A stretch of 28,437 nt of DNA from an uncultured Bacteroides sp. (lineage in GTDB: Bacteria > Bacteroidota > Bacteroidia > Bacteroidales > Bacteroidaceae): NCBI GenBank assembly GCA_934716785.1, contig CAKUYM010000019.1, positions 1 to 28,437 of the forward strand, given 5' to 3'. Shown piece by piece: positions 1 to 6,552 of this stretch. The notes beneath the pieces were generated by a model. It saw only the letters and a program-made list of their open reading frames with translations. It was not told the DNA's origin and did not search any database. The translations under genes were made by a program, and so were the position numbers. Every line of letters starts with the position of its first letter. Position 1 is the first letter of the stretch.

Positions 1-65
1 AGCAGCGTTGTCACGCTCCACCTCGCTCTGCCGGTCATGAATCGTTGTAGTTCTCTTGTTTTCAT
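1..65 (-). CDS. Start of an unidentified protein, cut by the left window edge
   Basis: An open frame begins at an ATG (complement of 63-65) and stays open to base 1, giving 21 full codons that begin MKTRELQRFMTGRARW and run into SVTTLL at the edge. The start lies 12 bases after the stop of the upstream fimbrillin-like gene, the same tight spacing seen between other genes of this minus-strand operon, which is the main reason to believe it. The basic N-terminus followed by the beginning of a hydrophobic run would fit a signal peptide, but too little is present to identify a family. Two nearer ATGs (71-73 and 68-70) share a frame that stops immediately, so the third ATG is the only usable start. 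A further fimbrial subunit or adhesin is the natural guess from context only. Confidence 0.5.
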   Translation of the reverse strand, partial: MKTRELQRFMTGRARWSVTTL

Positions 66-77
66 GCCATCATTGTT

Positions 78-1703
78 TTAAAAAGCCAAAATAGGGCGCA
101 CGTTAAACTTGTTGGGCTTATTGTTCGCGCCGAAGAACACTGTGCCACTGGAACGCACGGTCCACGACCATGCCTGATTAGCTGCATATTCAGTGGATGA
201 CCAAAGAGAAAAATATTCCCAGCCAAACTGTTCGGCATTCTCAACACCCACTAACCAGCTGTTGAGGTTATAACAGCTATTGTTTCCGCTATCTGTGCCG
301 GACCATTTATTTCCGCTGTTCGTGCGCTGTGCTGCCAGTGCGGTCACTTTTCCGAAAATCTCTATCAAATCCCACAATTGGCCTGCGGAAGGCAAGAACC
401 ACTGCGTGGCGTTAGACGGTACCGGGTTGTCGGTATTGAAATTCGCAATCGCCTTGAATGCGGGGAGGTCATCTCTCGCCCCGAGCGTCGTCGTATTCTT
501 CAAGCCACTGATATCCTTGTAGCAGTCGGCAACTGTTTCACACTCCCCCAAGGCTGTATTCCCATAATTACCCCACGCGGCTTGCGTCGCAGCATTCTTG
601 ATGGACATCACCAGCCCATACGGTTCTGTGACGCCTTTGGCCGTCAAAGCGTCTCTCTCCGCCTGTCCGATACGCCTCGGATTGGTTTGGAAGACGATGC
701 CGATTACCGTCTTGTCGGGGTCGAGGTCGGTAGAGAAAGTGCCGTCCGAATAGAAGTAGTCACCGATCTTTACCGCCGACGAAAACGTCGTGTCACCGTC
801 GGTCGCCCCCTCTGAGGTGTCCCATGGCTCTATCGAACTCTCCACCTCAATTCCCGTGAGGGTCAGCTTCACGTTGTAGACGTGCTTCTTGCCACTTTCG
901 AACGCCTTGCCTTCAGGAAAGGTGTAATACAATTTCCCGCCTTCGTTGAGGGTGAAGGTTATGGTCTTGCCGCCCGTCGCCTGCGGAACGACAATGGCGT
1001 CGTTGCTTCCGGTCGTGGATGTACCGAGGGTCATCGTTTCGGTCTGATTGCTAGCCTTAACCATCGCCGCACGCGTCGTCTGCTCCGAAATGTCCGCCGT
1101 TGTCCCCGGAGTGAATGTGCCGTCTATCGCTACACCGTCAAGCGTGACACTCTTAATCTCGTCCGTCACGGTAGGATCCTTAGTGATGTTCAGTTCCAGC
1201 TTCGATAGCATGTGGTAGAATTTGAGCTGCACGGCAGTTTTCGTCTTGGCAGCCGTCTGTGCCGCATACAGGAGATCGGACTGCACGTAGGCGCTACCGC
1301 TCCCGTTCTGGGTTTCGGCCACCGCAAAGCCAATGCTTGCGGGAAATGCCGTCTCACCCTCCGAGAACGTCTCGGTGAAGGTTCCGTGTAGGGCACGGAT
1401 GTTTACCGCGTTGCCGGTCTGCGGGAAATACATAGCTGTCGTGCCTGTGAGCGCGCCATTGGCACCGACGGTCAGTTGCTCGGCATTGTAAAGTGCCGCA
1501 CCGTTGCCAGCATCGGACACCCATGCCCACACCTTTTCATTGACTACTATCTGCGTGTTCTGCACGTCGCCGCGTGTGACGGCCTCGATGCCACTCGTCA
1601 GGCGCAGTTCCTGTCGCCCGTCAAGACCCGGTGCCTCCTCTTTCGAGCAGGCTGCCAGCATGAGGGCTGCCAGCGAGCATAATGCTATTCTGTTCATTGT
1701 CAT
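78..1703 (-). CDS. Fimbrillin-like lipoprotein with C-terminal DUF1566-like module, possible tip adhesin
   Basis: This 541-residue protein starts with a lipoprotein signal peptide whose lipobox LAAC places the lipidated cysteine at residue 19. Residues about 30-300 resemble the fimbrillin (FimA/Mfa1-like) fold seen in Bacteroidetes pili: a long beta-rich domain with the typical phrases AMYFPQTG, FYHMLSKLELNI and HVYNVKLTLTGIEVESS. A second domain (about 305-541) contains KIGDYFYSDGTF, then WFLPSAGQLWDLI near residue 435, and LWSSTEYAANQAWSWTV close to the end. This pattern recalls DUF1566/Fib_succ-type lectin-like modules that often cap such proteins. Two-domain fimbrillins of this kind are usually accessory or tip subunits rather than the shaft, so an adhesin role is inferred. 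It is the fourth gene of the operon, 30 bases after the previous one. ATG codons at residues 1 and 3 are both usable starts. Base composition is GC-rich compared with the rest of the window. Confidence 0.8.
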   Translation of the reverse strand: MTMNRIALCSLAALMLAACSKEEAPGLDGRQELRLTSGIEAVTRGDVQNTQIVVNEKVWAWVSDAGNGAALYNAEQLTVGANGALTGTTAMYFPQTGNAVNIRALHGTFTETFSEGETAFPASIGFAVAETQNGSGSAYVQSDLLYAAQTAAKTKTAVQLKFYHMLSKLELNITKDPTVTDEIKSVTLDGVAIDGTFTPGTTADISEQTTRAAMVKASNQTETMTLGTSTTGSNDAIVVPQATGGKTITFTLNEGGKLYYTFPEGKAFESGKKHVYNVKLTLTGIEVESSIEPWDTSEGATDGDTTFSSAVKIGDYFYSDGTFSTDLDPDKTVIGIVFQTNPRRIGQAERDALTAKGVTEPYGLVMSIKNAATQAAWGNYGNTALGECETVADCYKDISGLKNTTTLGARDDLPAFKAIANFNTDNPVPSNATQWFLPSAGQLWDLIEIFGKVTALAAQRTNSGNKWSGTDSGNNSCYNLNSWLVGVENAEQFGWEYFSLWSSTEYAANQAWSWTVRSSGTVFFGANNKPNKFNVRPILAF

Positions 1704-1733
1704 AGATATTCTATTGTTGGTATTTGTAATCGT

Positions 1734-2639
1734 TTATTCGGCCGTGCCGTTGTCACCCGCTCCCTCTTCCCAATCGGTGACGGTGGCGGTGAGACCCAGT
1801 GACGTGCGGTTTACCGTCACGGTGTAGATGTAGGACTTACCCGCTTCGAACGCCTTGCTGCCAATCGGCCAGCGGAAGGTGTCTGTGCCGAGCGTGAAGT
1901 CCATGGTGCGGCCGGCATCGGCTGTAGTCGGCAGCACGAGGGCGGTGCGTCCCGTGCCGTCCGCCGTGTAGTCTTTCAACGTCAGGAGACCCTTATCATC
2001 GGTCGGGGTCATTAAGCCTGTCACTACATCGAAGTCCGCCCGCTGGTGCATATAGGTGATGGCAACCGACATATTCTTCAGATCACCGGCGGCGATACCC
2101 GTACCGTTTTTCACTGTCAGCATGATTCGGGCGTACCGGTGCCCAAAGTTCAGCGTCACCGTGGGGTTGTTCTTGTCGTAGGCCTCCGTTATGTTCGTCC
2201 AAAGTAGTTCGAACGCCGCCTGTTCGTCGGGATTCGGCTGCGTGGTGAGGTCTACTTTATAGGTTGTGCCGGTCAGATCCTGATGAGGAAAGTAGGCTAC
2301 GAAATGGCGCTTGGACCCGTCTACGGGGAAGTAGATGGTCTCGCCAACCGGGGTGAAGGTGTTGCCCTGCCCGTCATAGGCATAGCCCACATTGGCGTAG
2401 CCATCCATGATGCTGGCCGTCCCGTCGCCGAGGGCATAGATACCGATTTTGCCTGTCTGTTTCCACGGACTCTCGGCACGTGTCGCGGAGACGGGCGTAA
2501 TGTCGAGCGTCGAGCCGGTGAACCGTACCGCTACACGCCCCGCGGGGTCTGTCGGCTCCATGGGAGTCGTCGTTTCATTCTTGTCACACGAAGCGAATGC
2601 GAGGAGCGCAATCGCCGGCAAAAGATACTTGTTTCTCAT
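1734..2639 (-). CDS. Fimbrillin family lipoprotein (pilus subunit candidate)
   Basis: This 301-residue secreted lipoprotein has lipobox FASC with the modified cysteine at residue 18. The body reads as a fimbrillin-like (Mfa1/FimA superfamily) protein: VRFTGSTLDI near the N-terminus, ETIYFPVDGSKRHFVAYFPHQD around residues 100-120, LNFGHRYARIMLTVKNG in the middle, and a C-terminal segment AFEAGKSYIYTVTVNRT ending in VTDWEEG. In this superfamily the exported lipoprotein precursor is processed and polymerises by strand exchange into surface fimbriae; that part is family knowledge. No C-terminal adhesin-like module is present, so it is the better candidate for the shaft or anchor subunit. It follows the DUF5119 gene by 30 bases and precedes the larger fimbrillin by 30 bases. 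The DNA is markedly GC-rich. Confidence 0.82.
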   Translation of the reverse strand: MRNKYLLPAIALLAFASCDKNETTTPMEPTDPAGRVAVRFTGSTLDITPVSATRAESPWKQTGKIGIYALGDGTASIMDGYANVGYAYDGQGNTFTPVGETIYFPVDGSKRHFVAYFPHQDLTGTTYKVDLTTQPNPDEQAAFELLWTNITEAYDKNNPTVTLNFGHRYARIMLTVKNGTGIAAGDLKNMSVAITYMHQRADFDVVTGLMTPTDDKGLLTLKDYTADGTGRTALVLPTTADAGRTMDFTLGTDTFRWPIGSKAFEAGKSYIYTVTVNRTSLGLTATVTDWEEGAGDNGTAE

Positions 2640-2669
2640 ATCACGTTGATTTTTGATTTATTCTATTCT

Positions 2670-3524
2670 TTAATTGATCTCAGCGCTCTCCTTTTCGCCG
2701 ATCTCCCAGTCGGTAATCGTCGCCGTGAAGCCCGCGCCAATCGGCGTGAGGAGGTTGCCCTTGACAGTCAGTGGGACGGTCATGTCGTCGGCGTTGAATC
2801 CGGCGAGCAGCTCCGTCAGATCGCTCTCTATGAATTGCGTGCGGCCATCGGTGAAGGTGAGGTCGAGCGTAAGGGTCTGCCTGTCACCTGCCACGCCCAA
2901 CAGGCGAGAGTCGGCTGTTACCTTGTCACCGCTGCGAGTGAAGACGGGTATCATCGCGAAACGGTCGGCACCGGGCCGCTGTGTGGCGAGGTCGAACACG
3001 CCCGCCACGCCGTCCAGTCGTCCGGTGATGCCCGCTATCAGTTTGGGGTCACCCTCCGTGACAGTCAACTCGAAATGTAAGTCCCTGGTGCGCTGCGCCA
3101 TCGGGAGGCGGATATGCAGGGTGTCGTCCCTGATGACGGTAATTTCTTGTCGCGCGGTGAACAGGTAGCCGGGCATCGCCTCGATGGTGTTTGCCGACGG
3201 GGTGTTTACCCGGATGTTTCCGCCTTCGGTTGTCATCTTGTCGCAAGCGTTGTAGGCGAGCAGCGTGTAGTTGCCGGGAAGGAACTTTGTCGGATGGCAA
3301 TAGGGTTGCCCTGCCGGGGCGGTGCAGCTCTCGCTGCCGATAACCAATGTATACTCCTGCGGTGCGGGACAGGATTCGCCGCGCCGCGAGAAGTCAGTCG
3401 TCACGACCACCGCTCCCTTGTCGGGATGCGGGGTGTTGAAAAGCTTGTCTTTCACGCAGGAGGTGAGCGAGAGGGCGAACACTGCCGCCATGATTACTAC
3501 ATTATAAATTGTTCTTGTCATCAT
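2670..3524 (-). CDS. DUF5119-type fimbrial operon lipoprotein (FimB/Mfa2-like anchor candidate)
   Basis: This 284-residue lipoprotein has lipobox LTSC (cysteine 23) followed by VKDKLFNTPHPDKGAVVVTTDF, an N-terminus I associate with DUF5119 proteins of Bacteroides fimbrial operons. The middle has a beta-sandwich-like pattern (LPGNYTLLAYNACD, LHIRLPMAQRTRDLHFELTV), and the end is VKGNLLTPIGAGFTATITDWE, a tail it shares in style with its fimbrillin neighbour (both end in a TDWE motif). Members of this group accompany fimbrillins and are thought to act like FimB/Mfa2, anchoring or limiting the length of the pilus; this function is inferred from family context. It starts 12 bases after the stop of the DUF3575 gene. 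The first two codons are both ATG. GC content is high (lines near 60%). Confidence 0.72.
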   Translation of the reverse strand: MMTRTIYNVVIMAAVFALSLTSCVKDKLFNTPHPDKGAVVVTTDFSRRGESCPAPQEYTLVIGSESCTAPAGQPYCHPTKFLPGNYTLLAYNACDKMTTEGGNIRVNTPSANTIEAMPGYLFTARQEITVIRDDTLHIRLPMAQRTRDLHFELTVTEGDPKLIAGITGRLDGVAGVFDLATQRPGADRFAMIPVFTRSGDKVTADSRLLGVAGDRQTLTLDLTFTDGRTQFIESDLTELLAGFNADDMTVPLTVKGNLLTPIGAGFTATITDWEIGEKESAEIN

Positions 3525-3536
3525 ATCCTCCTTTCA

Positions 3537-4594
3537 TTAAAAGACATTCCATACTAATGTCACACCTGCCTGCACAGGCCCGATCCAATGTTTGGTTTTG
3601 CCGCCCTGACGGACACATACATCCTCAATAACTTTGTATTTCTCGACATCTGCGTGGACATAACCCAATCCGAGGGAAAAGTCCATGGAGAGGGCTCTGT
3701 TCAGTCTTAATTGATACCCTCCCGTAATGCCGCCCCCGTCAGGTCGCCTTGTTTTCCGGTCGTGGAAAACTTGTAATTGAACTGCCCTGTCTTGAACATT
3801 ACACCAAGGTAGCCGCACTTCTCCTTACCTATATAATAACGGAGTTCCGGCACCACTTCCCAAAGGGCGTATCTTCTGTCTTTGTCATTCCACGACCACG
3901 AAGTCCACGATCCGTTCACGGATATTCCCCATGACGGACTGATGCGCCACTCGATACCGAGGTCGGGCGTGAGGGTTGCCCAACGCAGCAGGTTGGCACG
4001 CAGTGATAATCCCAAAGTTGTGGATGATACCGACAGTACGGATTCAGGCTGATTTTCCTGTCCGGAGGATGCCTTTGTCTCCTCTGCGTCTTGGATTGTT
4101 TCTGTAGCCTTGTCGTTTTCACGGTGTGACCGTTCCTTTTCTTCCTCGCAACCGGAATGTGTATCCTCCGCAATAGCCGGCACTTTCTCTTTCGGCAGTA
4201 TGATACGCACCGTCACGAAGTCGCCCTCCGAGGCATGGTTACGGGTGATGAAGTTGTTTTCACGCAGTCCTTTCCGGGTAATCAACTCTGATTTCACACG
4301 GTTGGAACGTGTCTTGGCGATAGCAAGGCTTGCCCGTTCCGACTTGCCGGAGTTACAGTATCCGTCCACGTAAAGAGGCAACCGTCCCTCCACTATATCC
4401 GGTTTGTTACTTTCGATATACTCCAGAAGACGCGCAAGTTCTTTGCCATTGTCATTCCATGGCACATAGAACATGTCTTTTCGCGGCACAAAGCGGAAAG
4501 TATAGACCGTGTCGATTTTTTGCTGCGCAAAAGCAGGAAAAGCTGCCGATGCCAGCCACGAAAACAAAATGAAGAATAAGATTCTTTTACTCAT
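3537..4594 (-). pseudogene. OmpA-like/DUF3575 outer-membrane protein, frameshifted
   Basis: The start chosen is the ATG at 4592-4594, giving a clean signal peptide MSKRILFFILFSWLASAAFP ending AFA; an in-frame ATG at 4618 only adds eight unhelpful residues. Residues about 40-140 resemble an OmpA-type peptidoglycan-binding region (YVDGYCNSGKSERASLAIAKTRSNRVKS). The C-terminal part is a DUF3575-type barrel (LGLSLRANLLRWATLTPDLGIEWRI, LRYYIG, then in another frame LSMDFSLGLGYVHADVEKY and HWIGPVQAGVTLVWNVF). The first frame ends early as GALREGIN; the true C-terminus lies in the neighbouring frame. Adding one base to the run of five C at 3733-3737 (G on the coding strand) restores ...DLTGGGITGGYQL and a full 352-residue product. 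It is the first gene of the fimbrial operon and probably an outer-membrane assembly component. A real mutation, phase variation and a sequencing or assembly error cannot be separated from the sequence alone. Confidence 0.8.
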
Positions 4595-4635
4595 TTTTAT
4601 ATGCTTTTTTATTTCCAATTCGGAATCTCTGCATA

Positions 4636-4667
4636 CAAAATAAGCGAACAGATTTTATTATGCCCAA
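4636..4667 (-). promoter_or_regulatory. Possible promoter of the fimbrial operon
   Basis: On the minus strand TTATTTTG (complement of 4636-4643) matches the Bacteroides -7 consensus TAnnTTTG at all but one fixed position. A weak -33 element TTGG (complement of 4664-4667) lies 20 bases upstream, an acceptable spacing. It would start transcription about 30-35 bases before the DUF3575 start codon. The imperfect boxes suggest help from an activator, and repeated motifs lie just upstream. Low certainty. Confidence 0.3.
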
Positions 4668-4784
4668 TTCTTGTCTATAAAAGTAGTCTCAATTGTTAGA
4701 ATCGCACATTTTTGTCGTTTAGAACATTTTAGTTTTGTCGTTCAGACAATTTTTTGTCGTTTGAGCTATTTCCATTGGGCATAA
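4658..4784. repeat. 11-bp inverted repeat enclosing the fimbrial upstream region
   Basis: TTATGCCCAAT at 4658-4668 and its exact complement ATTGGGCATAA at 4774-4784 enclose 105 bases that contain all three GTCGTT repeats. The left arm overlaps the possible -33 region of the fimbrial promoter. A perfect 11-bp pair within a 340-base gap is unlikely by chance (roughly 1-2% by simple pair counting). It could be a dyad operator or the ends of a small invertible segment; no recombinase gene is in the window. Confidence 0.5.
4709..4768. repeat. Three TTTTGTCGTT repeats upstream of the fimbrial operon
   Basis: The core GTCGTT occurs at 4714-4719, 4737-4742 and 4756-4761, each preceded by a T-run and followed by a purine-rich tail ending in C (TAGAAC, CAGAC, TGAGC). 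Start-to-start spacings are 23 and 19 bases, close to two helical turns. Half of each unit (CGTTTAG or CGTTCAG) partly fits the direct-repeat site of LytTR-domain regulators, but the 5' half does not. Position 60-140 bases upstream of the inferred fimbrial start suits an activator. The regulator is unknown. The rest of the 4619-4958 gap holds the two promoters and no gene. Confidence 0.55.
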
Positions 4785-4895
4785 AGCCGCGCATTATTCC
4801 GCCTCTTTTTTCCTTCATTTGACAGGAGTACAGCCTGAATTTTCCTTGAGCAGCCTGATGAGAACCGTGAGATTTACAAAACTTTCAGATTACAA

Positions 4896-4928
4896 ATTGC
4901 GTTCTAAGTAGAAAAAGGCGTATCTTTG
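4896..4928 (+). promoter_or_regulatory. Promoter of the AAA-ATPase-like gene
   Basis: TATCTTTG at 4921-4928 is an exact match to the Bacteroides -7 consensus TAnnTTTG. ATTG at 4896-4899 lies 21 bases upstream as a partial -33 element (consensus TTTG). Transcription would begin near 4935, about 25 bases before the ATG at 4959. Confidence 0.6.
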
Positions 4929-4958
4929 TCACATTAGAATCCAAAATCCATCTTAGTC

Positions 4959-6506
4959 ATGAGTAAGATTTACCCCATCGGAATACAGAATTTCGAGAAG
5001 ATTCGCAGAGACGGATATTTCTATATAGACAAAACTGCCCTGATTTATCAAATGGCAAAGACAGGCAGTTACTTCTTCCTGAGCCGCCCGCGCCGCTTCG
5101 GAAAAAGTTTATTGGTGTCTACACTCGAAGCCTACTTTGAAGGTAAACGTGAACTCTTTGAAGGACTTGCGATAGAAAAGTTGGAAAAAGACTGGATAAA
5201 GCATCCGATATTGCACATAGACCTCAATACCGAAAAGTATGAAAGTCTGGAAAATCTGGAAAACATTCTGAACGATACTCTCTATAAATGGGAAAAGGTG
5301 TACGGCACCGAGCCCTCCGAAACCTCATTGCCTCTCCGCTTCAAGGGCATTATCCGCCGTGCTTATGAGCAGACCGGCAATCGTGTTGCCATTTTTGTAG
5401 ATGAATATGACAAACCCATGCTGCAAGCCATCGGCAACGAAGCCCTACAAAAGGCTTTCCGCGACACTTTGCAAGCCTTTTACGGAGCTATCAAAACGAT
5501 GGACGGTTGCATAAAGTTCGCCTTTCTGACGGGAGTTACCAAGTTCGGCAAAGTAAGTGTGTTCAGCGCATTAAACAATCTGATAGACTTATCCATGGAT
5601 GAGCGTTATGCGGCAATATGCGGCATGACGGAAGAGGAAATCCATACTAATCTGGAAGAAGAGCTGTTCGAACTTGCTGACAAGCTGAAAATGAGCTATG
5701 AAGAAGTATGCCGTGAATTAAAGACGTGTTATGACGGTTATCATTTCGTCGAAAATTCTGTCGGCATATACAATCCGTTCAGTGTACTTAATACATTCTT
5801 TAAAATGAAATTCAGCAGTTACTGGTTTGAAACCGGAACGCCGACCTATCTGGTGGAATTATTAAAAAGCCATCACTATGACCTGCACTGTATGGCAGAA
5901 GTGGAAACTGATGCAGAAATACTGAACAGCGTCGATTCGGCTTCGACCAATCCTATTCCTGTGATCTATCAAAGTGGTTATCTCACTATAAAGGAATACG
6001 ACGAACGCTTCGGCATATACCGTCTGGGCTTTCCCAATCGCGAAGTGGAAGAAGGGTTTATGAAGTTCCTGCTTCCATTTTATGCGAATACCAATAAGGT
6101 TGAGTCACCTTTTCAAATTTTAAAATTTGTCCGTGAGGTGGAGAGTGGCGACTATGACTCTTTCTTCCGCCGCCTGCAAAGTTTCTTTGCCGATACCCCC
6201 TATGAGTTAATACGTGATCAGGAATTACATTATCAAAATGTACTGTTCATCGTTTTCAAGCTCATCGGTTTATATGTAAAGGCAGAGTATCACACGTCGC
6301 AAGGCCGTATTGACCTTGTGCTGCAAACCGATAAGTTTATATATGTAATGGAATTTAAACTGGAAGGCACTGCCGAAGAAGCTCTCAGCCAAATAAACGA
6401 AAAGAATTATGCGCAGCCTTTTGCTGCCGACCCCCGTAAATTATTTAAGATAGGGATTAACTTCAGCAGCCGGACAAGAAATATCGAGAAATGGATTGTT
6501 GAGTAA
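4959..6506 (+). CDS. AAA-ATPase-like protein with C-terminal PD-(D/E)XK nuclease-like domain
   Basis: This 515-residue cytoplasmic protein belongs to the large Bacteroidetes family usually named ATP-binding protein (AAA-ATPase_like PF09820 plus PDDEXK_9 PF08011). Its N-terminus PIGIQNFEKIRRDGYFYIDKT is characteristic. Residues 43-50 (RPRRFGKS) form the Walker A-like loop, and VAIFVDEYDKP at 143-153 is the Walker B strand. The C-terminal nuclease-like core shows GRIDLV then VMEFKLEG, giving acidic and lysine residues D452, E465 and K467 in the expected PD-(D/E)XK arrangement. All the motifs appear intact. The biological role of the family is not established; members occur in many near-identical copies per genome and are suspected to be mobile or defence-related. 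It stands alone with its own promoter, divergent from the fimbrial operon. No signal peptide or transmembrane segment is visible. Confidence 0.9.
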   Translation: MSKIYPIGIQNFEKIRRDGYFYIDKTALIYQMAKTGSYFFLSRPRRFGKSLLVSTLEAYFEGKRELFEGLAIEKLEKDWIKHPILHIDLNTEKYESLENLENILNDTLYKWEKVYGTEPSETSLPLRFKGIIRRAYEQTGNRVAIFVDEYDKPMLQAIGNEALQKAFRDTLQAFYGAIKTMDGCIKFAFLTGVTKFGKVSVFSALNNLIDLSMDERYAAICGMTEEEIHTNLEEELFELADKLKMSYEEVCRELKTCYDGYHFVENSVGIYNPFSVLNTFFKMKFSSYWFETGTPTYLVELLKSHHYDLHCMAEVETDAEILNSVDSASTNPIPVIYQSGYLTIKEYDERFGIYRLGFPNREVEEGFMKFLLPFYANTNKVESPFQILKFVREVESGDYDSFFRRLQSFFADTPYELIRDQELHYQNVLFIVFKLIGLYVKAEYHTSQGRIDLVLQTDKFIYVMEFKLEGTAEEALSQINEKNYAQPFAADPRKLFKIGINFSSRTRNIEKWIVE

Positions 6507-6529
6507 TTAACCATAGAAGCAAAAAATAG

Positions 6530-6537
6530 TACTTTTG
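6530..6537 (+). promoter_or_regulatory. -7 box of the TPR/outer-membrane barrel operon
   Basis: TACTTTTG exactly matches TAnnTTTG. No convincing -33 TTTG is found 19-21 bases upstream. The transcript would start about 10 bases before the ATG at 6553, and the in-frame TTG at 6535 overlaps this box, which argues against a start there. Confidence 0.5.
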
Positions 6538-6552
6538 CACAAATGCCCGATT

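Noticed and set aside
3733..3737. Programmed ribosomal frameshifting in the DUF3575 gene
   Set aside because: A G5 run without a standard slippery heptamer or clear stimulatory structure is better explained by a mutation or sequencing error.
6535..6552. TTG start adding six residues to the TPR protein
   Set aside because: It lies inside the exact -7 promoter box at 6530-6537 and spoils the signal peptide that the ATG at 6553 gives cleanly.
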